Shown here piece by piece: positions 13,179 to 20,646 of a stretch of DNA of 41,418 nucleotides. The notes below the pieces were generated by a model. That model worked only from the letters and a program-made list of their open reading frames with translations. It made no database searches and was not told where the DNA came from. Made by a program: the position numbers and the translations under genes. Numbering within the stretch: position 1 is the stretch's first letter; each line of letters opens with the position of its first letter. Source of the DNA: a virus; IMG/VR virus record IMGVR_UViG_3300027840_000003, positions 1 through 41,418 of that record, one strand, 5' to 3'.

Positions 13179-14100
13179 TTTAACGTCGCAGTTAGATGAT
13201 GACCAAGCACTTGAGGCATTAGATGTTGTATCAGATAGAGTTGCTAAGGTAGATAAAGCACCCAAAGACGGCATTATACACATCTCAGAGGCTCTCAGTG
13301 AACTGGAAGTAGCCGAGACAGAAAAAGGTAAGTTTCTAGGACTAAGCACAGGCTATACCTCGCTAGACGCTAAAATGGGTGGATTAGAAGCTGGCTCAGT
13401 TGTTTTGATAGGTGGTGAGACCTCTAATGGTAAGAGTATGTTGGCACTCAATATAGCCCTCAACGTGGCTAAGGATATGACTAACGTGCTTTATATCTCA
13501 CTTGAGATGACTCGTAAGCAGGTTTGGAAGAGAGTTATGGCGATTACTAACTTACCTGCCGATAGACTATCTAACGAGTTGGATTTCTCAGTTCAAGAGA
13601 GTTTCAACCTAGAGTATAACGACATAGAACCTCTAGTAAAGAAGTCCGTAGAGGACAATGGTTGTGAGGTTATTTTTATTGATTACTTACAATACTTAGG
13701 TAGAGGAATGACCGAGAAAGAAGTCGCTAAGATGTCTCAGGTAGTTAAGCGAGTGGCTCTTAAATATAACGTCTGTATAGTGGTAATTGTTTCGCTTAGG
13801 AAGTCAGGCACAACAGATAAAAGAAAGTGGTTTGATACTGAAGTAGAAGAGTTAATGGGAACAGCCGCTCTCGGATATGATGCTGATGTTGTTATTATTA
13901 CAAGTAGGAAGAACCTAGAGAATGTCTTTGACCATGAGAAGTTCTTTGTAAAAGTCCTGAAGACTAGGAACACAAGACTTGATTTCCACGATAGGATAAT
14001 AGAGTTCTTATGGGATAATATGAAGATTTCAGAAGAGTATCAGGTGGTGACTGGACATAAGTTATCTACAGAGCAGGGTTGGCAAGACATCTACGCTTGA
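13150..14100 (+). CDS. Replicative DnaB-family helicase
   Basis: 316 residues, GTG start. It keeps the RecA-like C-terminal domain of DnaB: STGYTSLDAKMGGLEAGSVV, Walker A GGETSNGKS (88-96), LYISLEM, Walker B VIFIDYLQYL (174-183), VSLRKS in place of the usual SQLNR, and a C-terminal VLKTRNTR arginine-finger region. The usual DnaB N-terminal collar is reduced to about 65 residues, so it is a truncated phage form. It unwinds DNA at the fork; no phage primase or polymerase accompanies it, so it probably recruits the host replisome. The next promoter overlaps its stop codon. Confidence 0.9.
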   Translation: MDYLLKRVTDLTSQLDDDQALEALDVVSDRVAKVDKAPKDGIIHISEALSELEVAETEKGKFLGLSTGYTSLDAKMGGLEAGSVVLIGGETSNGKSMLALNIALNVAKDMTNVLYISLEMTRKQVWKRVMAITNLPADRLSNELDFSVQESFNLEYNDIEPLVKKSVEDNGCEVIFIDYLQYLGRGMTEKEVAKMSQVVKRVALKYNVCIVVIVSLRKSGTTDKRKWFDTEVEELMGTAALGYDADVVIITSRKNLENVFDHEKFFVKVLKTRNTRLDFHDRIIEFLWDNMKISEEYQVVTGHKLSTEQGWQDIYA

Positions 14101-14126
14101 CACTAACCATTATGGCATGTTATAAT
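14097..14126 (+). promoter_or_regulatory. Strong promoter overlapping the helicase stop codon
   Basis: TTGACA (14097-14102), 18-bp spacer, perfect TATAAT (14121-14126) preceded by TGT (extended -10). It drives the nuclease/OB-fold/GroEL cluster. Confidence 0.8.
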
Positions 14127-14159
14127 GGCTCATAGAGACATTAATTCGGAAGGAATAAG

Positions 14160-14330
14160 ATGGGCACAACTTACAATAAAGAGCAGAAGGCTATCCTTTA
14201 CAAGGTGATTAAACCTTTATTAGAGGAATACAATAAGAACATCGCCAAGCTGATGGCTTTTCAGTATGGCTTAGATGAAGAAGATGTATTAAAAGTAATA
14301 AGTATGAAAATTAGAAAGGAAAAGAAATGA
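14160..14330 (+). CDS. 56-residue helical protein
   Basis: ATG 14160 after GGAAGGAATAAG, directly behind the promoter. It is basic and helical (TTYNKEQKAILYKVIKPLLE) with an acidic patch FQYGLDEEDVL; no motif. Its TGA overlaps the next ATG (ATGA). Confidence 0.6.
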   Translation: MGTTYNKEQKAILYKVIKPLLEEYNKNIAKLMAFQYGLDEEDVLKVISMKIRKEKK

Positions 14331-14557
14331 GTGGAACTAGGGCAGGTGGACTAAAAGTGAGGGCTATTAACTTAGCTAAGGACCCAGACTTCTATAAGAA
14401 GATTGGTTCTATTGGCGGAAAAAAGGGAACAACAGGTGGATTTTATGCTAACCGAGAACTAGCTAGAACTGCTGGTGCTAAAGGTGGTTCAGTGAGTAAA
14501 CGTAAAAAAGTAGTTAAGAAAACTAGAACTTGGAATCCTTTGACATGGATGAACTAG
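14327..14557 (+). CDS. GG-motif small basic phage protein
   Basis: 76 residues. DPDFYKKIGSIGGKKGTTGG followed by FYANRELARTAGAKGG is a well-spread family in Gram-positive and actinobacterial phages (Gly-Gly repeats around Arg/Lys). Function is unestablished; the basic tail SKRKKVVKKTR suggests DNA or RNA contact. It resembles the protein at 11532 in style. Coupled to the previous gene; the nuclease ATG lies inside its end. Confidence 0.65.
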   Translation: MSGTRAGGLKVRAINLAKDPDFYKKIGSIGGKKGTTGGFYANRELARTAGAKGGSVSKRKKVVKKTRTWNPLTWMN

Positions 14558-15267
14558 CATCAGGACTTTATAACGAGATTAGAAAGGCTAACGAAGACCG
14601 AATATTCGAGTGTTGGCACGCTTCTAGTATCGCAGATTGCCCAAAAGCACATTATATGAAGCGTCTAGGTATTAAACCTACTGACGTTGCTGGGGCTGGT
14701 AAGATGCTACGCTGGAAAGCTGGACACCTTATGGAAGAGGCTATCCGACCTTTTATTGAAGCCCTTTATCCAGACGTTAAAAGTAATATCCGTTTATACA
14801 GCGAGGAAATGGATATGACAGGTGAGTATGACAACTACTCGGAAAAAGAAAAGACTATCTTTGAGATTAAGAGTGTCCATGACTTTGCCTTTGCCTATAA
14901 GAAAAAAGGTGATAGTCGCTTTCATATAAAGGACTCTAAGCCTTACTTGAACCACGAACTTCAAAATCACTGCTATGTCAAACTACTTAGAGAGATAGGT
15001 AAACCAGTAGATTTCATTACCTACGTTTACATTACATTGGATGGGCGAATTGCTACTTATAAGACCGAAGTGAACGAGAGTCTTCTGCGTGAGGTGGATG
15101 ACAGATTGAATATATTGAATACTGCATGGGAAGCAAAGACTCCTCCTCAGTGTATATGCCATGAAGGACATCCTCTCTGGAAGTCCACCATGCAGTATTG
15201 TTCTTTTAAAGAGGGAGATAAATGTTGTGAAATAAAGGAGGTACAAGATGTTCAGACGAAAGAGTGA
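14545..15267 (+). CDS. Cas4/RecB-like PD-(D/E)XK nuclease with Fe-S cysteines
   Basis: 240 residues from ATG 14545 (an in-frame TTG is 15 bp earlier). Motifs from the ATG: Cys32 in SSIADCPKAHYMKRLG, GH 60-61 and Glu65, GEYD with Asp96, EIK with Glu107-Lys109 (the catalytic set), a Gln-rich helix NHELQNHCYV, and a C-terminal Cys group (203, 205, 219, 227, 228). This is the layout of Cas4-type nucleases, where an N-terminal Cys and three C-terminal Cys hold an Fe-S cluster. In phages such enzymes process DNA ends for recombination and replication. The neighbouring helicase and OB-fold gene fit this. No cas1/cas2 is present, so it is not a CRISPR gene. Confidence 0.85.
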   Translation: MDELASGLYNEIRKANEDRIFECWHASSIADCPKAHYMKRLGIKPTDVAGAGKMLRWKAGHLMEEAIRPFIEALYPDVKSNIRLYSEEMDMTGEYDNYSEKEKTIFEIKSVHDFAFAYKKKGDSRFHIKDSKPYLNHELQNHCYVKLLREIGKPVDFITYVYITLDGRIATYKTEVNESLLREVDDRLNILNTAWEAKTPPQCICHEGHPLWKSTMQYCSFKEGDKCCEIKEVQDVQTKE

Positions 15268-15421
15268 ATTAGAAGAACGAGTAGACGAGCTGGAATGGCA
15301 AGTCAGTGTCCACATGGACCAGATAGCTAATCTACAGGACGCAGTAGTCGCATTAACTGAAATAGAATTAGACCGTATATGTAAAATTAAGCCTAAAAAG
15401 GCAAAGAAAGGGACAAAATAA
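15248..15421 (+). CDS. 57-residue coiled-coil protein
   Basis: ATG 15248 after AAAGGAGGTACAAG, an ideal ribosome site, overlapping the end of the nuclease gene. The heptad-like run KSELEERVDELEWQVSVHMD followed by IANLQDAVVAL predicts a coiled coil; the tail is Lys-rich. The stop is TAATG-coupled to the OB-fold gene. Possibly an adaptor of the recombination set; unproven. Confidence 0.6.
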   Translation: MFRRKSELEERVDELEWQVSVHMDQIANLQDAVVALTEIELDRICKIKPKKAKKGTK

Positions 15422-15783
15422 TGGCAGACGAATGGAAAGATGCAACAGAAATCAACGCTGGAACTAACAGCGAAACTTGGGACAAGACAACTGGACCACT
15501 TATCGGTTCATACTTGGGTGCTAAACACGATATTGGTGATAATCACTCAAGTATCTACAATGTTAAAACTGACGACGGCACAGTATTTGGTGCTTGGGGT
15601 TCAGCCGTTCTAGATAATAAGATGAGTGAAGTAGAAGTCGGTAGCCGAGTCAAGATTGCTTTTCTTGGTAAGGTAGAAAATCCAAAGACTAAACGAACCT
15701 ATAATGATTACTCAGTAATGGTAAAAGCACCTGAAGTATCTGATGGTGGAATTGACTTAGCTAGTATACCCTTCGGAGAGTAG
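15421..15783 (+). CDS. OB-fold-like, probable ssDNA-binding protein
   Basis: 120 residues. TGPLIGSYLGAKHDIGDNHS, SIYNVKTDDGTVFGAWGSAV, then EVEVGSRVKIAFLGKVENPK, TKRTYNDYSVMV has the strand spacing of small phage ssDNA-binding/OB-fold proteins that sit next to a PD-(D/E)XK nuclease. There is no acidic Phe-tailed C-terminus like bacterial SSB, but the end is acidic (ASIPFGE). It likely protects single strands during replication or recombination. The family is judged by pattern, not by a definite signature. Confidence 0.6.
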   Translation: MADEWKDATEINAGTNSETWDKTTGPLIGSYLGAKHDIGDNHSSIYNVKTDDGTVFGAWGSAVLDNKMSEVEVGSRVKIAFLGKVENPKTKRTYNDYSVMVKAPEVSDGGIDLASIPFGE

Positions 15784-15785
15784 TC

Positions 15786-16277
15786 ATGGATGACGGATTT
15801 GTAGAAGTCCTACCAGGTCATAAACCAGAGAAGACATTTGCTGGTCGTATTAACCCATTAGAAGACCAAACCTACGTTAAATTACTAGAGAGATTACAGA
15901 AGTCTCACGTTGAGCTGATGAAGTTAGACAGGACTGACCCTAATCCAGTAGTAATGGAACGCCTGATGGGTGATATTCGTATTCACTGTAACCGCCTTTT
16001 CATCTACATGAACGACTACATCGACCTACAGATTAAACTATCTGAAGAGTATGCTAACGCCCGTGAGAAACTCTACATTGAACAGTTGGCTCTAGGTAAA
16101 TCACCTAGTGCTGCCGAGAAGGCTGCTGTAGAAATGACACGAGTTCAAGCCAATGCCGTAGCTATCTCTAAACTACGCCTTGACCAGATAAAGAACGAGT
16201 ATAACAGATATGATGGACTGGCTATTTACTTGGCGAGTTGTCTGAAATCGGCTAATACGGAGAGGATGATGCGGTGA
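15786..16277 (+). CDS. All-helical protein in the replication cluster
   Basis: 163 residues, ATG 15786 after GGAGAGTAGTC. After a short N-terminal stretch (EVLPGHKPEKTFAGRINPLE) it is entirely helical with long charged helices (LERLQKSHVELMKLDR, EEYANAREKLYIEQLALG). No catalytic motif. It is likely part of the recombination/replication set because it shares the transcript with the nuclease and OB-fold gene. Confidence 0.55.
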   Translation: MDDGFVEVLPGHKPEKTFAGRINPLEDQTYVKLLERLQKSHVELMKLDRTDPNPVVMERLMGDIRIHCNRLFIYMNDYIDLQIKLSEEYANAREKLYIEQLALGKSPSAAEKAAVEMTRVQANAVAISKLRLDQIKNEYNRYDGLAIYLASCLKSANTERMMR

Positions 16278-16295
16278 TAGTAGTATAATGGTGTT

Positions 16296-16481
16296 ATGAA
16301 ACACATAATATGGCTACTAAAACGGCTAATAGAAAAACAACATCAACGAATACTAAAAGCACTTGAAAGACAACGAGAACAAGAGAAATACTTATCTCGT
16401 GTTATAAGGGAACTAAATCGTGATAAAGCTGGAAATAAAAAAGTTAGACAAACTGTGGAGCCAGAAGATAAGAGAACGTGA
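16296..16481 (+). CDS. 61-residue basic helical protein
   Basis: ATG 16296, no strong ribosome site. Very rich in Arg/Lys/Gln/Glu (KQHQRILKALERQREQEKYL), one long helix. Its last 62 bp overlap the HNH gene in another frame, so one of the two starts may be wrong. Real but unproven. Confidence 0.45.
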   Translation: MKHIIWLLKRLIEKQHQRILKALERQREQEKYLSRVIRELNRDKAGNKKVRQTVEPEDKRT

Positions 16482-16752
16482 TGAGGTATGTCAGGTATGT
16501 GGCAATAGTCAATACTTGAATGCCCACCACGTAATAGGTAGACGCAACCGCAACATCAGATGGGACCTAGATAACGGTATAACCCTATGTTCAGGCTGTC
16601 ATACCTTTAAGACAGAAAGTGCACATCAGGACCCAGCTTGGTTCATGGAGTGGTTCATTAAGAAATATCCAGAACGCTACAACAACATTATGATTAAACG
16701 CATTATAACTAATAAACAACTATACACAGATGTAATCGGGGGACTAGAATGA
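16420..16752 (+). CDS. HNH nuclease with zinc ribbon
   Basis: 110 residues, GTG start. CQVCGNSQYLNAHHVIGRRN, then DNGITLCSGCHTFKTESAHQ, gives two CxxC zinc pairs around an AHH catalytic motif. This resembles compact phage HNH enzymes that sit in replication or recombination operons rather than the homing type (no extra DNA-binding domain). It could trim recombination intermediates. Its TGA overlaps the GroEL ATG (ATGA), so the two are translated together. An alternative is a start further in, since the N-terminal 15 residues overlap the previous gene. Confidence 0.8.
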   Translation: MIKLEIKKLDKLWSQKIRERDEVCQVCGNSQYLNAHHVIGRRNRNIRWDLDNGITLCSGCHTFKTESAHQDPAWFMEWFIKKYPERYNNIMIKRIITNKQLYTDVIGGLE

Positions 16753-18284
16753 TACAAAAAAACCAAGAGACTAGAGCCAACTTACTAAAAGGTATTGAAA
16801 TACTTTATGATGCCGTCAGTACTACTATGGGACCAAAGGGTAGGAATATCCTTATTAAAGATAAACTTGGTCGTTTCTCGGTCACCCACGATGGTGTTAC
16901 TGTCGCTAAAGCAATCAAAGATGATAACCCTGCTATTCAACTAGGCATTGATTTAATTAAAGAGGCTTCTAAAGAGATGGATAAGGTTGGTGACGGAACT
17001 ACTACTGTTACGGTCTTGACTTTTCACCTTATTAAAGGTCTTTATAAACTTATCGACAGGGGTATGAACCCTATGATGATTAAAAGAGAACTAGACTCTC
17101 TAGTAGATGGATTGGTTGAGTTCGTTGAACAGGGTAGCACAAAGATTAATCGCACTTTTGATGATGTCTTTGATGTCGCTAACATCTCTGTAGCTGACCC
17201 AGAACTAGCTAAGATTGTGACTGAACTCGTAGTTGGAACTGGGTATGAAGGTGCTATTAACGTAGAGACCCAAGCAATCAATGAGACTACTGCTGAACTC
17301 GTGGAGGGATATTTACTTCCTAACGGGTATGCTTCTGAGCATTTCATCACTAATCCGACCAGCCGAGAGTGTGTGATTGACAATCCTACAATAATAATAG
17401 TGAACGGTAAGATGGACTCTATGCAGACTTATGACGAGTTATTGGGTAATCTAGTCCAATCTAATAAAAGAGACTTAGTATTTATCACTGAGTCTATCGA
17501 TAATGACCTACTAGCATCACTTATCTATAATAAGATTAAGAACCAGATTCGAGCAGTAGTTATTAAGAATACCTTTGGAATTGAATACGCAGCTGACATG
17601 GCTTCAGTTACTGGAGCAACAGTCTACGAGAAGTTCACTGAGTTTCCAACCGTCGAGATAGTTGGTTCTGCTAAGAAAGTTGTCGTTACCGAAACCGAGA
17701 CTATCATATTTGGTGGGGCTGGCGATAGTTCTAAACGATTAAAAGACTTGACTGCTCAAAATAAAAAGAAACCGTCAGACGTTCTACAGAAACGAATGTC
17801 GGCACTTTCTGGTAAAGTTGGTTCAATCAAAGTTGGTGGAATTACTGAAACTGAAGCTGAAGAAAAGAAATACCGTATAGATGATGCTGTAGCTGCCACA
17901 CGAGCGGCTCTAAAAGGTGGAATCGTCTGTGGGGCTGGTATGACGCTCTACAACGCATCTAGGTCTCAAATGAGTACAAACACTACTAAAGTTGTAAAAG
18001 CCGTTAGAGAGGCTCTACGCAAGCCGAGTGAGACTTTATTGAATAATTCAGGCTATAATCCACGAATATTGAAGAAATTACAAATAGATGAAGGAATAGA
18101 CGTTACGACTGGCGAAACTGTCCAATTACTAGCTAGTGGAATAGTTGACCCTACTATAGTAACTGTAGAAGTTATTAGAAATGCTTTCTCAGTAGCGAGT
18201 CTAGCTATTACAGTCGGTGGTTCAATCATTGATAAGCCTATGACTCAAGAGGAAATCAAGACTATGCTAGAGACACGGCTATGA
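16749..18284 (+). CDS. groEL: GroEL-type group I chaperonin
   Basis: 511 residues, ATG 16749 after GGGGGA. It aligns end to end with bacterial GroEL by eye. Equatorial motifs: MGPKGRN (27-33), HDGV with Asp48, GDGTTT with Asp82 (ATP binding), RIDDAVAATRAA with Asp379 (hydrolysis, E. coli Asp398), and IVDPT near the end. The position of E. coli Asp495 appears to be Ala462. The apical domain EGYLLPNGYASEHFITNP keeps hydrophobic substrate/GroES-binding residues but differs from cellular forms. The C-terminal GGM tail is absent. A functional folding ring is likely; clients are probably phage proteins. A GroES-type partner is encoded at 39811-40074. Confidence 0.97.
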   Translation: MIQKNQETRANLLKGIEILYDAVSTTMGPKGRNILIKDKLGRFSVTHDGVTVAKAIKDDNPAIQLGIDLIKEASKEMDKVGDGTTTVTVLTFHLIKGLYKLIDRGMNPMMIKRELDSLVDGLVEFVEQGSTKINRTFDDVFDVANISVADPELAKIVTELVVGTGYEGAINVETQAINETTAELVEGYLLPNGYASEHFITNPTSRECVIDNPTIIIVNGKMDSMQTYDELLGNLVQSNKRDLVFITESIDNDLLASLIYNKIKNQIRAVVIKNTFGIEYAADMASVTGATVYEKFTEFPTVEIVGSAKKVVVTETETIIFGGAGDSSKRLKDLTAQNKKKPSDVLQKRMSALSGKVGSIKVGGITETEAEEKKYRIDDAVAATRAALKGGIVCGAGMTLYNASRSQMSTNTTKVVKAVREALRKPSETLLNNSGYNPRILKKLQIDEGIDVTTGETVQLLASGIVDPTIVTVEVIRNAFSVASLAITVGGSIIDKPMTQEEIKTMLETRL

Positions 18285-18469
18285 GCGAAGCCGATAAAGC
18301 CAAGATTCGTAAATGGCGGAAGATGATAGAAAAAGAGTTTGAGTCTCCTTATGAGAAGAAGTTTCAAGAAATCCGAAAGAATAAAAAGAAATCAAAATAT
18401 AAAGACCCTAATTTCTGGAACGAAGAGAGTAGAAAATCTCTTTCCAAAATCTTAGAGTCTCATAAATAG
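18281..18469 (+). CDS. 62-residue basic protein after GroEL
   Basis: ATGA overlap with the GroEL stop gives translational coupling. Highly charged and Lys-rich (KIRKWRKMIEKEFESPYEKK, then RKNKKKSKYKDPNFW), likely disordered or helical. It is the last gene of the rightward arm. It could be a chaperonin-associated factor or simply a small nucleic-acid-binding protein; no evidence decides. Confidence 0.6.
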   Translation: MSEADKAKIRKWRKMIEKEFESPYEKKFQEIRKNKKKSKYKDPNFWNEESRKSLSKILESHK

Positions 18470-18508
18470 CACGCCCTCACTGCGTACGACCACGAGGAAC
18501 GTGCCTAT
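18466..18508. terminator. Hairpin between the converging arms
   Basis: ATAGCACG (18466-18473) pairs with CGTGCCTAT (18500-18508) with a one-base bulge. It lies in the 43-bp gap between the two converging transcription units and could terminate both. No clear T-run, so certainty is low. Confidence 0.35.
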
Positions 18509-18512
18509 CAGA

Positions 18513-19565
18513 TTATACACCATTTTGTAGAGCATCAGTAACATCTTGCCTAGCCATATAAACCCTATCATTATATGATGCCTCAAATCCGTCTTGTTGC
18601 TCTACAGGTATAGGTATGACTCTAAATGGTTTATCGCCTGCGTTATATTCAACTAAGCCTAGCCCGTTATCCCACGCTTCATATCTCTTAACTGTGTTGC
18701 CTCTGTCATCTACTTTATTATGATAACTTGGAACTGAACCTGTTACATCAGCTTGACAACCAAATGAGAACGCTTCAATCGCTTTACCGTCTGGGAATAC
18801 TCTCCTGCCATAACCTCTACGGTGGTCGTGGTGGAACATAACTGAACAAGCATATCTACCTAGATACTTAGCCACAGCACCACCTGCGAACTCTCCGTGC
18901 ATCGTAATAAGTCTGTCGTTTATCTTTACTGGTCCAGCTTCTTGCTCAATCTCTAGGTCGTCAAACCTTAGTAGGAAAGGTAGTGAGTTAGTCGCCCAAC
19001 TTGACGGCATATTAGCAGGCTTGATACCGAATAGGGACTTGGCGTTGCGGATAACATACTTCTCAAACCTTTCATCGTGATTTCCCTTTGTATCGATTAT
19101 GCGAGCATTGGGGTTGTCTGCACGAAGTCTAGCTAGATACTTGTGTAGCCCATCTATTGAGAGTTGTAGGGTATCTACGAAATGATTAGAGTCCATCTCA
19201 TACTTACCGATATTAGGGGCGTCGAGTATATCGCCACCTAAGATGATGAGTCCTGGCTGTTGGTCTTTGATTATCTGTAGAGAGACATCCATTACTTCTG
19301 GTTGATGCGTGGGTTGTAGAGTGCCGTCTGGTAGTCTCCTGAAGCCGTAGTGTATGTCAGGTATATCAGCTAACAATAAAGACTCACCTTTATATGGGCG
19401 AGTCCTAGTTGATGTTATTTTAGTTGGTGCAGCTTGAGAGAGAAATCTCTTTTCGTCTACTTCTTCATCATATTCGTATTTGTGTAAGGTGGTAACGTGT
19501 CCTTCACCTTCATTGTCCTTGTGGAGCATCTCCCATGAACTTACTAATTTGCCTTCATGTTCCAT
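18513..19565 (-). CDS. Calcineurin-like metallophosphoesterase 1
   Basis: 350 residues, ATG 19565 after AGGAGAACCCC. Two-metal site motifs in order: PDIHYG (Asp70, His72), GGDILD (Asp112), TKGNHDERF (Asn162-His163), TMHGEF (His223), and MFHHDHRRGYGRR (His246/His248). All are intact, so it should hydrolyse a phosphoester, either a nucleotide or a DNA end. The N-terminal 60 residues are an extra polar segment. Phages often encode such enzymes near nucleotide-metabolism genes, as here. It is the last gene of the leftward arm. It is a distant paralogue of the protein at 20643. Confidence 0.9.
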   Translation of the reverse strand: MEHEGKLVSSWEMLHKDNEGEGHVTTLHKYEYDEEVDEKRFLSQAAPTKITSTRTRPYKGESLLLADIPDIHYGFRRLPDGTLQPTHQPEVMDVSLQIIKDQQPGLIILGGDILDAPNIGKYEMDSNHFVDTLQLSIDGLHKYLARLRADNPNARIIDTKGNHDERFEKYVIRNAKSLFGIKPANMPSSWATNSLPFLLRFDDLEIEQEAGPVKINDRLITMHGEFAGGAVAKYLGRYACSVMFHHDHRRGYGRRVFPDGKAIEAFSFGCQADVTGSVPSYHNKVDDRGNTVKRYEAWDNGLGLVEYNAGDKPFRVIPIPVEQQDGFEASYNDRVYMARQDVTDALQNGV

Positions 19566-19601
19566 GGGGTTCTCCTGTTTAAGTTATCTCTATTATAACG
19601 G

Positions 19602-19895
19602 CTACAGGTCTTCTAGTCTATTGACTGCGTCGAGGTCTAAGATTATATCTGATGGCATCTTCTCCATACAGATAGCGTGATACCTTACATTATGGGTTTT
19701 GAGCCATAAAATAGTGTTGTGATATAGTTCGTGTCTGCGAGCGGTGTGGATGATTATGAAGTTCTTACCATATAACTCATTGACTCTCGCTATTACATCG
19801 GGTCGTGGTTCTACCGTTAGACACTCTTCTTCTGTCCAAGCAGAAGTCTTTGTCAACGTGCCGTCAATATCCACCGAGTATACCTTAGGTTTCAT
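19602..19895 (-). CDS. HAD-superfamily phosphatase (small)
   Basis: 97 residues. VYSVDIDGTLT is the nucleophile motif (Asp9, Asp11), FIIIHTARRHELYH has the motif II Thr and a basic cluster, EKMPSDIILDLDAVN has the Lys and Asp of motifs III/IV, although the usual DD pair reads DLD. It is a minimal HAD without cap, like phage and capsule-locus phosphatases that remove 3' or sugar phosphates. It lies in the nucleotide-metabolism cluster; a polynucleotide or nucleotide substrate is a guess. Confidence 0.8.
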   Translation of the reverse strand: MKPKVYSVDIDGTLTKTSAWTEEECLTVEPRPDVIARVNELYGKNFIIIHTARRHELYHNTILWLKTHNVRYHAICMEKMPSDIILDLDAVNRLEDL

Positions 19896-20083
19896 TCTAA
19901 TACCTCCAATTCTAATTCACCGTCTTCTACTCTGCGATATATTTCAAACGCAACATGAGATAGTTCTCGTTTAATATCGTTCATTCTTGATTCGCCGTGA
20001 GGTAGTTCTAAACTATCCTGTAAGACGTTGTAACGCTCTACAAGGCGCTCTGATGGCTCAAAGACTAGGTTATCCCTTTCCAT
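19892..20083 (-). CDS. 63-residue acidic helical protein
   Basis: Overlaps the previous gene by 14 bp and the HAD gene by 4. Charged helices (EPSERLVERYNVLQDSLELP, MNDIKRELSHVAFEIYRRVE). No motif. Part of the tightly overlapping metabolism operon. Function unknown. Confidence 0.6.
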   Translation of the reverse strand: MERDNLVFEPSERLVERYNVLQDSLELPHGESRMNDIKRELSHVAFEIYRRVEDGELELEVLE

Positions 20084-20372
20084 CTTGGTCTTCTATATCT
20101 AGCTGTAATTGTGCAAGTATCCGCCATGCCGCCTTAGCCAAGTGGTAGCCACCATCTTCATCTAATATATCACCTTTGGCATAATTAGTTAGGTGTCGGG
20201 CAGCAGCATCTAATTGGTCTGATGATTTCTCTCTAGCCCAGTGTAGAGGTTCGCCCTTATTGTGTTGTTCGTTGCCTATCCAAGACACGTTAGCAACAGC
20301 TAAGATAGCATCTGGGAAGTATTTTATTACACCTGAAAAGACTGGTCGTTCCTTACGTTGCTGTGCGTTCAT
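20070..20372 (-). CDS. MazZ/DUF5664-like protein (dATP/dGTP diphosphohydrolase N-terminal family)
   Basis: 100 residues. GVIKYFPDAILAVANVSWIG, NEQHNKGEPLHWAREKSSDQ, LDAAARHLTNYAKGDILDED and GGYHLAKAAWRILAQLQLDI follow the family pattern (YFPDA, GN-QHN, W-REKS-D, RHL, D-DG-HL-KAAWR). Some family members degrade dATP/dGTP in phages with altered DNA; most are uncharacterised. Acidic and His residues could bind metal. No PurZ or DatZ is present, so a base-modified genome is not supported. The start overlaps the 37-residue membrane peptide's stop (ATGA). Confidence 0.65.
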   Translation of the reverse strand: MNAQQRKERPVFSGVIKYFPDAILAVANVSWIGNEQHNKGEPLHWAREKSSDQLDAAARHLTNYAKGDILDEDGGYHLAKAAWRILAQLQLDIEDQDGKG

Positions 20373-20482
20373 GGTCTACCTCCTGTAAAGAACTGATACA
20401 ATAATAGTCCATAGGCTGATACGACTAGTATAACCACTAACAACCCAAACGCCACTACACACTTCCACTCCCAGTTTTTCAC
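20369..20482 (-). CDS. 37-residue membrane peptide
   Basis: GTG 20482 overlaps the stop of the upstream gene (GTGA), after AGGAGAATAAGGA. One transmembrane helix covers about residues 8-29 (VVAFGLLVVILVVSAYGLLL). Its TGA overlaps the MazZ-like ATG, so it is embedded in the operon. Function unknown. Confidence 0.55.
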   Translation of the reverse strand: MKNWEWKCVVAFGLLVVILVVSAYGLLLYQFFTGGRP

Positions 20483-20646
20483 TTCCTTATTCTCCTTACT
20501 GTTGCTTTAAGTTCACTACCAAAATATATTACATCACCTGCTTTGAAACCTTTATGCCGACAATAGACTATCATCGGTGCTCTCGTAAATAGAACCCTAA
20601 ACACGAACTCTAGTTTATATGTAAAGTTTAATATCCAGTCGTTCAT
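20479..20646 (-). CDS. 55-residue basic protein
   Basis: ATG 20646 overlaps the TGA of metallophosphoesterase 2 (ATGA). It is hydrophobic/aromatic in the middle and very basic at the end (KATVRRIRK); HKGFKAGDVIYFGSELKATV looks like a small SH3-like beta fold. It could bind nucleic acid or membrane; unproven. Confidence 0.55.
   Translation of the reverse strand: MNDWILNFTYKLEFVFRVLFTRAPMIVYCRHKGFKAGDVIYFGSELKATVRRIRK

Noticed and set aside
14545-15267. Cas4 as part of a phage-borne CRISPR system
   Set aside because: No cas1, cas2, effector or array nearby; replication context is a better fit.
20070-20372. Evidence for a 2-aminoadenine (Z) genome
   Set aside because: No PurZ or DatZ homologue is present in the window.
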